From positions 2,915,501 to 2,979,500 of the forward strand of contig NZ_AP023262.1 in assembly GCF_016756615.1 (NCBI RefSeq): a DNA stretch of 64,000 nucleotides. Direction: 5' to 3'. Source of the stretch: Mesorhizobium sp. L-8-3. GTDB lineage: Bacteria > Pseudomonadota > Alphaproteobacteria > Rhizobiales > Rhizobiaceae. Positions 25,588-34,611 of this stretch are shown here, in pieces (within the stretch, counting starts at the first letter, position 1; each line of letters starts with the position of its first letter). Under the pieces are notes generated by a model, which saw nothing but the letters and a program-made list of their open reading frames with translations, had not been told where the DNA came from and did not search any database. A program made the position numbers and the translations under genes.

Positions 25588-26826
25588 ATGTCGGAGATGA
25601 ATCTCGGCATGACGGAACGGCTGAAGCCGATCCATGAACGAGTGAGTCGCATGGTCCGAGAGGAGATCATGCCGCTCGACGAGGAATTCCTGGCCGAAGT
25701 CGGCAAGGGCGGAGACCGCTGGGCCTTCACGCCGCGCCAGACGGAGATCCTCGAAGGGCTGAAGGCGAAAGCCCGCGAGCGCGGCCTGTGGAATTTCTGG
25801 CTGACCGATTCGGAACGGGGATACGGGCTCACCACCGTCGAATATGCCTATCTCGCCGAGGAGATGGGCAAGGCCCATCTCGGCGCGGAAGTGTTCAACT
25901 GCTCCGCACCCGACACCGGCAACATGGAAGTCTTCGAGCGCTACGGCAGCGCCGAGCACAAGGAGAAGTGGCTGAAGCCGCTGCTCGAGGGCAAGATCCG
26001 CTCGGCCTTCCTGATGACCGAGCCCGACGTCGCCTCCTCCGACGCAACCAACATCTCGATGCGTTGCGAACGCGACGGCGACGACTATGTGCTTGATGGC
26101 GAGAAATGGTGGTCATCGGGCGCAGGCGATCCGCGCTGCGCCATCTACATCGTCATGGTGCGCACCGCGCATGACGGGCCGAAGCACAGGCAGCATTCGA
26201 TGATCCTGGTGCCGTCGGACACGAAAGGCATCACCAGGCTGCGCGCCATGAAGGTCTATGGCGACGACGATGCGCCGCATGGTCATCTGCATTTGCGCTT
26301 CGAGAATGTGCGCGTCCCGGCCGGGAACCTGCTGGTCGGCGAGGGAAGGGGCTTCGAGATTTCGCAGGGCCGGCTCGGGCCCGGCCGCATCCATCACTGC
26401 ATGCGCGCCATCGGCCAGGCCGAAATGGCGCTGGAGCAGATGTGCCGCCGCTCCATGCGGCGCGAGGCTTTCGGCAAGCCGCTGGCGCAACTCGGCGCCA
26501 ACTACGACATCATCGCCGAATGCCGCATGGAGATCGAAATGGCCCGGCTGCTCTGCCTGAAGGCGGCCTGGATGATGGACCAGGGCGACAGGGCGGCGGC
26601 CGCGCCGTGGATCAGCCAGATCAAGGTCGTGGCGCCACGCATGGCTCTGAAGGTCACCGACGAGGCGGTCCAGATGTTCGGCGCGCAGGGCATCAGCCAG
26701 GATACGCCGCTGGCGCGGTCGTGGACGCATCTTCGCACGCTGCGCCTGGCCGACGGGCCGGATGCGGTGCACCGCCGCCAGGTGGCGCGCGAGGAGTTGC
26801 GCAAATACACGCAGGAAAAGGTTTGA
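25588..26826 (+). CDS. Acyl-CoA dehydrogenase (ACAD10/11-like)
   Basis: A 412-residue flavoenzyme. The middle beta domain has FLMTEPDVASSDATNI and the C-terminal helical domain has RREAFGKPLAQLGANYDII and VQMFGAQGISQD. Length and sequence style fit the ACAD10/11 group, whose members work with a phosphotransferase-fold kinase on hydroxylated acyl-CoAs. That kinase is encoded in the divergent operon. It follows tetR by 3 bases and precedes a quinone-oxidoreductase gene by 7 bases, so it belongs to one transcript. Confidence 0.92.
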   Translation: MSEMNLGMTERLKPIHERVSRMVREEIMPLDEEFLAEVGKGGDRWAFTPRQTEILEGLKAKARERGLWNFWLTDSERGYGLTTVEYAYLAEEMGKAHLGAEVFNCSAPDTGNMEVFERYGSAEHKEKWLKPLLEGKIRSAFLMTEPDVASSDATNISMRCERDGDDYVLDGEKWWSSGAGDPRCAIYIVMVRTAHDGPKHRQHSMILVPSDTKGITRLRAMKVYGDDDAPHGHLHLRFENVRVPAGNLLVGEGRGFEISQGRLGPGRIHHCMRAIGQAEMALEQMCRRSMRREAFGKPLAQLGANYDIIAECRMEIEMARLLCLKAAWMMDQGDRAAAAPWISQIKVVAPRMALKVTDEAVQMFGAQGISQDTPLARSWTHLRTLRLADGPDAVHRRQVAREELRKYTQEKV

Positions 26827-26833
26827 GGCTGAG

Positions 26834-27802
26834 ATGAAGGCGATCGTCGCCCGCGAATATGGACCGGTCGAGAAGCTCGACTATGCCGACTGGCCGGAGC
26901 CCGAAGCCAAGGGCTCGACAGTGGTGATCGCCGCCGATGCGATCGGGGTCAACTTTCCCGACGGCCTGCTGGTCCAGGGTCTCTACCAGATGAAGCCGGC
27001 GCTGCCCTTCGTGCCCGGCATGGAAGTTGCTGGGACCGTCAGTGCAATCGGCCCCGACGTCCGGTCGGTGAAGCCGGGAGACCGCGTTGCGGCGCTTTCC
27101 TCCATCGGCGCCTATGCCGAGAAGGTGGGTGCGCCCGAGGCCACGGTAATGAAGCTGCCGGCGCAGCTTTCCAGCGAGGACGCCTGCGCGTTGATGTGCG
27201 GGTACGGAACGTCGCACCATGCGTTGAAGCAGCGCGCCAGGCTTCGGCCCGGCGAGACCCTTTGCGTGCTTGGCGCGTCTGGCGTCACCGGCATCGCCGC
27301 CGTGCAGATCGGCAAGATCATGGGCGCGACGGTCATCGGCGTCGCCTCTTCGGAAGAAAAGCGCGCGACGGCGCAGCAGGCCGGCGCCGACATCGTCATC
27401 GGCTATGAGAACCTGAAGGAGCGGCTCAAGGAAGTGACCGGGGGCAAGGGCGTCGATGTTGCCTTCGATCCGGTCGGCGGAGCCGCCTTCGACGGGCTTT
27501 CGCGCTCCATGGCCTGGGACGGCAGGCTGCTCGTTATCGGTTTCGCCTCCGGTACGATCCCTCAATTCCCTGTCAACCTGGCCCTGGTCAAGGGCTTCAG
27601 CATCGTCGGCGTGTTCTGGGGCGCCTTCACCCAGAAGGAGCCGAAGACCTATACGGAAAACATGCAGGAACTGATCGGCTGGTATCTCGCCGGCAAGGTC
27701 AAGCCGGTGATCGAGGGGACCTATCCGCTGTCCGGCGCGTCCGATGTCCTGAAGCGCGTGCTCGGCCGCGGGGCGGTCGGCAAGCTGATCCTCAAGCCTT
27801 GA
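26834..27802 (+). CDS. NADPH:quinone oxidoreductase family protein
   Basis: A 322-residue medium-chain dehydrogenase/reductase of the zinc-free quinone oxidoreductase type. It has GVNFPDGLLVQGLYQMKP, PFVPGMEVAGTV, then LCVLGASGVTGIAAVQIGKI as the nucleotide-binding segment. It lacks the cysteine zinc ligands of alcohol dehydrogenases. It follows the acyl-CoA dehydrogenase by 7 bases. A reductase step on an enoyl or quinone-like intermediate is plausible; the substrate cannot be read. Confidence 0.88.
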   Translation: MKAIVAREYGPVEKLDYADWPEPEAKGSTVVIAADAIGVNFPDGLLVQGLYQMKPALPFVPGMEVAGTVSAIGPDVRSVKPGDRVAALSSIGAYAEKVGAPEATVMKLPAQLSSEDACALMCGYGTSHHALKQRARLRPGETLCVLGASGVTGIAAVQIGKIMGATVIGVASSEEKRATAQQAGADIVIGYENLKERLKEVTGGKGVDVAFDPVGGAAFDGLSRSMAWDGRLLVIGFASGTIPQFPVNLALVKGFSIVGVFWGAFTQKEPKTYTENMQELIGWYLAGKVKPVIEGTYPLSGASDVLKRVLGRGAVGKLILKP

Positions 27803-27822
27803 ACTCTGTCCAGCGGGGTCCG

Positions 27823-28863
27823 ATGATGGCCATTCCCTCGGAAATGAAAGCGCTCCTCCTGAAGGGCGACGGCTACGCGGCGGTTCCCTCCGGCACCGTC
27901 CTGGAGGCCATGGAGCCTTATGTCGATTATGGCACGATCGCCGTTCCGTCGCCCGGGCCGAAGCAGCTTCTGATCAAGGTGAGCCTCGCCTCGATCAATC
28001 CCTCCGACGTCATGTTCTTAAAGGGCATGTACGGCCAGCCGCGCCTCAAGGGCCAGCCGGCCGGTTTCGAGGGCGTCGGCACGGTCGTGGCGGCGGGAGC
28101 CGATCCCCTGGCGCAGAGCCTTGCGGGCAAGCGGGTCGCCTTTGCGACGGGGCTCAGCAACTGGGGGAGTTGGGCCGACTATGCGGTCGCAGACGCCGCC
28201 GCCTGCATCCCGCTGATCGATACGGTGCGCGACGCCGACGGCGCGGCGATGATCGTCAATCCGCTCACCGCGATCGCCATGTTCGGCATCGTGCGCGAGG
28301 AGGGCGAGAAGGCCTTCGTCCTGACCGCCGGGGCAAGCCAGCTCTCCAAGCTCATCATGGGCGTGGCCAGGGATGAAGGCTTCCGTCCGATCGCGATCGT
28401 GCGGCGCGACGACCAGATCCCGCTTCTGAAGGACGCCGGCGCCACCCATGTGCTCAATGCCGAAGCGGCCGACTTCCAGACGGCGCTGCGCGAGGTGATG
28501 AAAGCCGAGCAGCCCCGCGTTTTCCTCGACGCCGTGACCGGGCCGCTCGCCTCGGCAATCTTCGACGCCATGCCCAAGCGCTCGCGCTGGATCATCTACG
28601 GACGGCTCGATCCCGACGCCACCGTCATCCGCGAGCCCGGCCATCTCATCTTCCAGCACAAGCGGATCGAAGGCTTCTGGCTCACCGAATGGATGCGCGG
28701 CTCGGCCGAGCGCCGTGTGGCTGCCGTGGTGGAGGCCCAGAAGCGGTTCTCCGACGGCCGCTGGAAGACGGCCGTGACGGCCGTCGTGCCGCTGGCCGAA
28801 GCCGTGGCACGGGTTCCGGGCGAACTCGCCAAGCCGAACGGAAAGGTGTTCATCGCGCCGTGA
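27823..28863 (+). CDS. Zinc-binding-dehydrogenase-family oxidoreductase
   Basis: A 346-residue MDR-family protein, related to but distinct from the preceding gene. It has SINPSDVMFLKGMYG, GFEGVGTVVAAG and a Rossmann segment with AFVLTAGASQLSKL, where the usual G-x-G-x-x-G is relaxed. No zinc ligand set is visible. The ATG at 27823 is chosen; an upstream TTG and a downstream ATG are in frame and the Shine-Dalgarno is weak, so the start is uncertain. It is last in the block before a separate liv promoter. Confidence 0.82.
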   Translation: MMAIPSEMKALLLKGDGYAAVPSGTVLEAMEPYVDYGTIAVPSPGPKQLLIKVSLASINPSDVMFLKGMYGQPRLKGQPAGFEGVGTVVAAGADPLAQSLAGKRVAFATGLSNWGSWADYAVADAAACIPLIDTVRDADGAAMIVNPLTAIAMFGIVREEGEKAFVLTAGASQLSKLIMGVARDEGFRPIAIVRRDDQIPLLKDAGATHVLNAEAADFQTALREVMKAEQPRVFLDAVTGPLASAIFDAMPKRSRWIIYGRLDPDATVIREPGHLIFQHKRIEGFWLTEWMRGSAERRVAAVVEAQKRFSDGRWKTAVTAVVPLAEAVARVPGELAKPNGKVFIAP

Positions 28864-28940
28864 CCGGCGCATCGAGGATAGAGACTTTCGTCACAGCAGG
28901 GAACGTCGCCACAGCACCATAAGTCGTATGAAATCGTCGG

Positions 28941-28968
28941 TTGCCCGCGGGAACGGGTAGCCTATAGT
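28941..28968 (+). promoter_or_regulatory. Candidate sigma-70-type promoter for the liv operon
   Basis: TTGCCC, a 16-base spacer and TATAGT lie 66 bases upstream of livH in the 170-bp gap. Both boxes are close to consensus. It would allow transport genes to be expressed apart from the upstream tetR operon. Confidence 0.45.
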
Positions 28969-29033
28969 CGGGACGAAGCGCGGCGCAAAAGATCGCGCAA
29001 GTACCGGGACGCAAATATCGGGAGGAGAACGTC

Positions 29034-29909
29034 TTGGACGTATTGCAGCTCATCGTCAGCGGCTTGGCCAATGGTTGTGTCTATGGTCTAATCGCGCTCG
29101 GCTTCGTGCTGATCTACAAGGCAACCGAAGCGGTGAACTTCGCCCAGGGCGATTTCATGATGCTCGGCGCCTTCATCACGCTGGGTCTCACCAATTCCGA
29201 ATTCATGGGCCTGCCCTTCTGGCTGTCGGTTCCGATCGCGATTCTCATCATGGGCATGTTCGGCTACCTGCTCGACATGCTGGTGCTGAGGCGCATGTTC
29301 GGCCAGTCGCAGATCGCCGTGATCATGCTGACCATCGCACTCGGCTTCGTGCTGCGGTTCGCCGCGGGCCTGATCTGGGGCCATGAACCGAAATCGCTGG
29401 AATCGCCGATCGCCGGCGTCGACGTCCGCCTCGGCGGGCTGGTGCTCGGGCTGGACGAGGTGGCGGTCATCCTCGTCACTGTGCTCCTGACGATCGTGCT
29501 CTATTTCTACTTCAACGCCACCAAGCTCGGCATCGCCATGCAGGCGGCATCGCAGAACCAACTCGCGGCCTATTACATGGGCATCCCTGTCAAGCGCGTG
29601 CATTCGCTGATATGGGCGCTGGCCGGAGCCGTGGCGGCGGTCGCCGGCGTGCTGTTCGCCTCCAAGGGCTCGATCGACCCGTCTACCGGCCTGCTCGGCA
29701 TCAAGGCTTTCGCGGCGGCCGTGATCGGCGGTTTCGGCAGCCTGCCGGGGGCGCTGCTCGGCGGCATCATCGTGGGGCTCATCGAACCCTTCGCCTCCTA
29801 TTATATCGCCGCAGGCTACTCGCAGATCATGCCCTATCTGCTGCTCTTCCTGATCCTCGTCTTCCGCCCGCACGGAATCCTCGCCCAGGTCCACAGGAAG
29901 AAGGTCTGA
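29034..29909 (+). CDS. livH: Branched-chain amino acid-type ABC transporter permease LivH
   Basis: A 291-residue inner-membrane permease with about eight hydrophobic helices. LivH landmarks are GLANGCVYGLIALGFVLIYK, NFAQGDFMMLGAF and the C-terminal AAVIGGFGSLPGALLGG. The start is TTG at 29034 behind GGGAGGAG, the only start with a good Shine-Dalgarno. It pairs with LivM and is 4 bases upstream of it. Given the enzyme neighbours, the substrate is probably a carboxylic acid or aromatic/terpenoid-type acid rather than leucine; this is inference. Confidence 0.92.
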   Translation: MDVLQLIVSGLANGCVYGLIALGFVLIYKATEAVNFAQGDFMMLGAFITLGLTNSEFMGLPFWLSVPIAILIMGMFGYLLDMLVLRRMFGQSQIAVIMLTIALGFVLRFAAGLIWGHEPKSLESPIAGVDVRLGGLVLGLDEVAVILVTVLLTIVLYFYFNATKLGIAMQAASQNQLAAYYMGIPVKRVHSLIWALAGAVAAVAGVLFASKGSIDPSTGLLGIKAFAAAVIGGFGSLPGALLGGIIVGLIEPFASYYIAAGYSQIMPYLLLFLILVFRPHGILAQVHRKKV

Positions 29910-29913
29910 GGCC

Positions 29914-31014
29914 ATGCGGACAGTCTTCAAGACCTCCTACGACGCCGACATCAACCTCTTCAGGCACGGACAGCAGGCGGCCTGGTATCTGGGCCTGCTG
30001 GTTCTTTCGATCGTGCTGCCGTTCCTGCTCGGCACCTTCTGGCTGGGCGAGATCACCAACGTGCTGATCTGGGCGATCGCCGGCATGGGACTGATGATCC
30101 TGGTCGGCCATACGGGACAGGCGAGCCTCGGCCATTCGGCCTTCCTGGCGGTGGGCTGCTACGCAAATGTCCTGCTGCAGGATCCCGTCGGTCTTCCCTT
30201 CATCCTATCCTTCCCGCTGGCAGGGCTGATCGCCGGCGTGGCCGGCGCGCTGATCGCGATGCCGATGAGCCGGCTGCACGGCATTTATCTCGGCATCGGC
30301 ACGCTGGCGCTTGCCATCCTCACCGACGACCTGATCGTGATAGCGGAGCCGCTGACCAACGGGGTCGTCGGCCTCATTCCGCCCACCATCTCGATCTTCG
30401 GCGTGGAGATCGACCGCTACGCGACGCCCGACCGTTTCTACTGGCTGGTGCTGGTGGTGACCGTGCTCGTCGTGCTGGTCTATCGCAACCTGCTGCGAAC
30501 GCCGCTCGGCCGCTCGTTCTCGGCGGTGCGCGATTCGGAGGTCTCCGCCGGCGCCATGGGCGTCAACGTTGCCCGGACCAAGGCGGTCTCCTTCGGCATC
30601 TCCACGGCGATCACGGGTCTCGCCGGCGCGCTGATGGGCCATTTCGCGGGCATCTTCAACAACGAGACCTTCAATCTCATCATCTCGATCCAGCTCCTCC
30701 TGATGATCGTCATCGGCGGGCTCGGCTCCATACACGGCGCCTTCTTCGGCGCTGTCGTGGTCGCGCTCCTGCCGCAGGCGATCGCGATTTCGCGCGACAT
30801 GGTCGGCAATCTCTTCGGGGGCGGCACCGTCGCCATACCGGGCCTGGAATCGGCCATCTTCGGCGCCCTGCTCATCCTGTTCATCCTGTTCGAGCCGATG
30901 GGCATCTATGGCCGGTGGGTCAAGATCCGGACCTATTTCGAACTCTTCCCCTTCTATCGCCGCGACATGTTCCGTCGCCAGAAGAGCTATCTGAAAACGG
31001 AGCGTATGCGATGA
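29914..31014 (+). CDS. livM: Branched-chain amino acid-type ABC transporter permease LivM
   Basis: A 366-residue permease, second of the membrane pair. LivM features include GMGLMILVGHTGQASLGHSA, MSRLHGIYLGIGTLALAI and VIGGLGSIHGAFFGA. It has a longer, charged C-terminal tail (about residues 325-366, RRDMFRRQKSYLKTERMR) than most members. Its stop overlaps livG by 4 bases. Confidence 0.92.
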   Translation: MRTVFKTSYDADINLFRHGQQAAWYLGLLVLSIVLPFLLGTFWLGEITNVLIWAIAGMGLMILVGHTGQASLGHSAFLAVGCYANVLLQDPVGLPFILSFPLAGLIAGVAGALIAMPMSRLHGIYLGIGTLALAILTDDLIVIAEPLTNGVVGLIPPTISIFGVEIDRYATPDRFYWLVLVVTVLVVLVYRNLLRTPLGRSFSAVRDSEVSAGAMGVNVARTKAVSFGISTAITGLAGALMGHFAGIFNNETFNLIISIQLLLMIVIGGLGSIHGAFFGAVVVALLPQAIAISRDMVGNLFGGGTVAIPGLESAIFGALLILFILFEPMGIYGRWVKIRTYFELFPFYRRDMFRRQKSYLKTERMR

Positions 31015-31796
31015 GCCTGCTCGAAATCGACAACGTCACGCTGCGCTTCGGCGGGGTCACCGCCGTCAACAAAGTGTCCTTCTCGGTCGAGGAGGGCGAG
31101 GTCTTCGCGCTGGTCGGGCCGAACGGCGCCGGCAAGTCGACCTTGTTCAACCTGATCTCGCGCTTCTACGATCCGGTCGAGGGCGACATACGATTTGCCG
31201 GCGAGAGCATCCTGGAGCGCGCGCCGCACGAAATGGCTGGCCTCGGCATCGCCCGCACCTTCCAGAATATCGAGCTGTTCGAGCAGGCGACGGTGCTTCA
31301 GAACCTTCTGGTCGGCCGGCACCGGCATCGCAAGGGCAATCTCGTCAGCGAACTGGCGTTCACGCCCTTCGTGCGCCAGGAAGAGCGCAGGCATCGCGAG
31401 GCCGTCGAGAAGGTCATCGATTTCCTCGATCTGCAGGCCTATCGCGAGAAGCATATCGCCGGCCTTCCCTATGGCGTGCGCAAGGTGGTCGAGATGGGCA
31501 GGGCGCTCGCCATCGAGCCGCGGCTGCTGTTGCTGGACGAGCCGGCCTCGGGCCTCTCGGTCGAGGAGACGCTCGACGTCGCCTTCTGGATCGAAGACAT
31601 CAAGCGGGAGATGGGCATCACCGTCCTGATGGTCGAGCACGACATGCATCTCGTTTCCTCCGTCTCCGACCGCGTGCTGGCGCTCGCCGACGGCAAGGCG
31701 CTGGCGCTCGGTTCGGCCTTCGAGGTGCAGAACGACCCCAAGGTGATCGAGGCCTATATCGGCGTTTCCGATCAGGAGAAGAGGGCTGTGGCATGA
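31011..31796 (+). CDS. livG: Branched-chain amino acid-type ABC transporter ATPase LivG
   Basis: A 261-residue ABC ATPase. Walker A is GPNGAGKST at about 37-45. The signature region is replaced by the LivG-typical LPYGVRKVVEMGRAL, Walker B is LLLLDEPASGLS, and the switch histidine is in VEHDMHLV. It overlaps livM and livF by 4 bases on each side. It energises uptake with LivF. Confidence 0.93.
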   Translation: MSLLEIDNVTLRFGGVTAVNKVSFSVEEGEVFALVGPNGAGKSTLFNLISRFYDPVEGDIRFAGESILERAPHEMAGLGIARTFQNIELFEQATVLQNLLVGRHRHRKGNLVSELAFTPFVRQEERRHREAVEKVIDFLDLQAYREKHIAGLPYGVRKVVEMGRALAIEPRLLLLDEPASGLSVEETLDVAFWIEDIKREMGITVLMVEHDMHLVSSVSDRVLALADGKALALGSAFEVQNDPKVIEAYIGVSDQEKRAVA

Positions 31797-32605
31797 CGGC
31801 GGCGCTGCAGATGGTCCATTCCACGCCATCCGAGAAGGCGGTCGTGCTGTCGGTCAAGAACCTCGAGAGCTTCTACGGGCCGATCATGGCGATCCGCGGC
31901 GTCAGCCTCGACATCCGCGCCGGCCAGATCGTCACCGTGCTGGGCGCCAACGGGGCCGGCAAGACGACCCTGCTGAAGACGATCTCCGGCGTGATGAACC
32001 CGCAAAAGGGCCAGATCCTCTATGGCGGCGGCGACATCGCCGGCCAGGAGCCGGACCGGGTCGTGCGGGCCGGCATCGTCCATGTGCCTGAAGGCCGCGA
32101 GGTCTTTCCCCTGCTCACCGTGGAGGAAAACCTCAGGATGGGCGCCTTCACGCGCTCCGACGCGGAAGGCGTGCGGCGCGACGAGGAGATGGTCTATTCC
32201 TATTTCCCGATCCTCGCGGAGCGGCGGCGCCAGGCGGCGGGCACGCTGTCCGGCGGCCAGCAGCAGATGCTGGCCATCGGCCGCGGGCTCATGGGCGATC
32301 CCAGGGTGATGCTGCTCGACGAGCCGAGCCTCGGATTGTCGCCGCTGCTTGTGAAGGAGATATTCTCCATCGTGCGCCGGCTCAATCGGGAGCAAGGCGT
32401 CACCATGATGCTGGTCGAGCAGAATGCGCGCGTGGCGCTGGAGGTGGCCGACTACGGCTACGTCATGGAACTCGGCCGCATCGTCATGGCCGACACCGCG
32501 CCGCGCCTGCTGGAATCGAAGGACATCCAGGAATTCTACCTGGGCGTCCAGGAAGAGACGCAGCGCGGCCAGAAGCGCTGGAAGCAGAGGAAGACCTGGC
32601 GATGA
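31793..32605 (+). CDS. livF: Branched-chain amino acid-type ABC transporter ATPase LivF
   Basis: A 270-residue ABC ATPase with Walker A GANGAGKTT, signature LSGGQQQMLAIGRGL, Walker B VMLLDEPSLGLS and VPEGREVFPLLTVEENL, which is characteristic of LivF. It has an N-terminal extension of about 18 residues and a basic C-terminal tail (RGQKRWKQRKTWR) beyond the usual length of about 235. It overlaps livG by 4 bases and precedes the acyl-CoA ligase. Confidence 0.93.
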   Translation: MTAALQMVHSTPSEKAVVLSVKNLESFYGPIMAIRGVSLDIRAGQIVTVLGANGAGKTTLLKTISGVMNPQKGQILYGGGDIAGQEPDRVVRAGIVHVPEGREVFPLLTVEENLRMGAFTRSDAEGVRRDEEMVYSYFPILAERRRQAAGTLSGGQQQMLAIGRGLMGDPRVMLLDEPSLGLSPLLVKEIFSIVRRLNREQGVTMMLVEQNARVALEVADYGYVMELGRIVMADTAPRLLESKDIQEFYLGVQEETQRGQKRWKQRKTWR

Positions 32606-32669
32606 CCCCCCGCGGAGGCCGGGCGAAGGGGCATCTCAAGGCCGATGACACATACGGGAGGACATGCGC

Positions 32670-34559
32670 ATGACCATTGCCGCCAACATGCCGCCCCAGA
32701 CGGTCGTGGATGGGCACAGCATCAATGCCGACCTCACCAAAGGTCCCTATTTCTTCGACGGCGCGGACACGCTGGTGAAACTCTTCCGGGCGCGCTGCCA
32801 GGAACTCGGCGCCAAGGTCGCGCATCGCGAGAAGGATTACGGGATCTGGCTCTCCTACAGCTGGACCGATTTCTACGAGCATGCGCGGCTGATCGGGCTT
32901 GGCCTCGTCGCGCTCGGGCTGAAGCGCGGCGAAGTCGTGTCGATCCTGTCGGAGGACAACAGGGAATGGGTCTATGCCGATCTCGGAACCCAGTCCGTGG
33001 GCGGCATCGTTTCCGGTGTCTACACCACCGACTCCGCCACCCAGCTCAAATATCTGATCAACGATTCCGACAGCCGCTTCCTGCTGGTCGAGAATGACGA
33101 GCAGCTCGACAAATATCTCTCCATCAAGAACGAGGTGCCGGGGCTCGCCCGTGTCATCGTCTTCGACCGGGAGGGGCTGCACGGCTTCTCCGACGAGAAG
33201 GTGATCTTCCTGGACGACCTCTACCGGATCGGACGCGACTTCCTGAAGGAGAACCCGCAGCGCTTCGAGGAGGAGATCGCGCGGTCGCAGCCCAAGGAAA
33301 CGGCAATTCTCGTCTATACTTCGGGCACCACCGGGCCGCCCAAGGGCGCCATGATCTCCCACGGCAACATCATGTGCTCGATCGCCGGCTCGCTGCTGAC
33401 GCTGCCGGTGAAGGATACCGAGGAGCAGGTCTGTTTCCTGCCGCTCTGCCATATTCTCGAAAGGCTGATCACCGTCTTCATCCCGATAGGATTGAAGTCG
33501 ACGGTCAATTTCGCCGAGAGCCCGGAGACGGTGTTCGACAATCTGCGCGAGGTGAGCCCGCATGTCTTCACCGCCGTGCCGCGCGTCTGGGAGAAAGTCT
33601 ATTCGCGCGTCGCCATCATGGCCGGGGAAGCGACGCCGCTCGGCCGTTGGGCCTATCGCCAGGCCATCGCCGCCGGCATGAAGCGAGGCGAATATCTGGA
33701 GGAGAAGAAGGCGGTGCCGCTCGGCGTCGCCGCCTCCTATGCGTTCTGGGACTTCGTGGTGTTGAACAACATGCGGCGCATGCTCGGCCTCGACCGGTTG
33801 CGGCGCGGAACCACAGGGGCAGCCCCGATTTCGCCCGACCTGCTCAGATGGTACCGGGCGATCGGCGTGACGCTGCTCGAGGGATACGGCATGACCGAGA
33901 GTTCCGGCGTCATCTCGCTCAACCTGATCGAGGACGCCAAGACCGGAACGGTGGGCAAGGTGGTGCCGGGCGGCGAGATGAGGATCGCACCCGACGGCGA
34001 GATCCTTTACCGGGGCGGCAATGTCTTCCAGGGCTACTGGAACAAGCCCGACAAGACCGCCGAGACGATTGCCGAGGGCGGCTGGCTGCGCACCGGCGAT
34101 CTCGGTCGGATCGACAACCAGGGCTTCCTCACCATCACCGGCCGCGCCAAGGACATTATCATCACCGCCGGCGGCAAGAACATCACGCCGGCAGAGATCG
34201 AGAACCGGCTGAAATTCTCGCCCTACATTTCCGATGCGGTGGTCATCGGCGACAAGCGCAAATTCCTGAGCGCCCTGGTGATGATCGACCAGGAGAACGT
34301 CGAGAAATTCGCGCAGGACAGGCGGGTGCCGTTCAGCGATTTCAGGTCGCTCTGCGCGGCGAGCGAGGTGCGCGACCTGATCGCAGGCGTCGTCGCCGAG
34401 ACCAATCGGGATTTCGCGCGGGTCGAGCAGATCAAGGATTTTCGGCTGATCGACGTGCTGCTCACCGCCGAGGACGAGGAACTGACCGCGACGATGAAGC
34501 TGAAGCGCAGCTTCGTCGAGAAGAAGCACAAGAAGCTTATCGACGAGATGTACGGCTAG
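32670..34559 (+). CDS. AMP-forming acyl-CoA ligase
   Basis: A 629-residue long-chain-type acyl-CoA synthetase. Motifs: AILVYTSGTTGPPKGAMISH (AMP/ATP loop, about residue 215), EGYGMTESSG, YRGGNVFQGYWNKP, GWLRTGDLGRID and GRAKDIIITAGGKNITPAEI. It activates a carboxylic acid to its CoA thioester. Its place between livF and the liv binding protein suggests activation of the imported acid immediately on entry. The ATG at 32670 is 9 bases after GGGAGG; the ATG at 32664 is too close to it. Confidence 0.92.
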   Translation: MTIAANMPPQTVVDGHSINADLTKGPYFFDGADTLVKLFRARCQELGAKVAHREKDYGIWLSYSWTDFYEHARLIGLGLVALGLKRGEVVSILSEDNREWVYADLGTQSVGGIVSGVYTTDSATQLKYLINDSDSRFLLVENDEQLDKYLSIKNEVPGLARVIVFDREGLHGFSDEKVIFLDDLYRIGRDFLKENPQRFEEEIARSQPKETAILVYTSGTTGPPKGAMISHGNIMCSIAGSLLTLPVKDTEEQVCFLPLCHILERLITVFIPIGLKSTVNFAESPETVFDNLREVSPHVFTAVPRVWEKVYSRVAIMAGEATPLGRWAYRQAIAAGMKRGEYLEEKKAVPLGVAASYAFWDFVVLNNMRRMLGLDRLRRGTTGAAPISPDLLRWYRAIGVTLLEGYGMTESSGVISLNLIEDAKTGTVGKVVPGGEMRIAPDGEILYRGGNVFQGYWNKPDKTAETIAEGGWLRTGDLGRIDNQGFLTITGRAKDIIITAGGKNITPAEIENRLKFSPYISDAVVIGDKRKFLSALVMIDQENVEKFAQDRRVPFSDFRSLCAASEVRDLIAGVVAETNRDFARVEQIKDFRLIDVLLTAEDEELTATMKLKRSFVEKKHKKLIDEMYG

Positions 34560-34611
34560 GCACGACCCTGCCGTCATGCTGGGAACTGAAACACCACGGA
34601 GGAGACTTGCA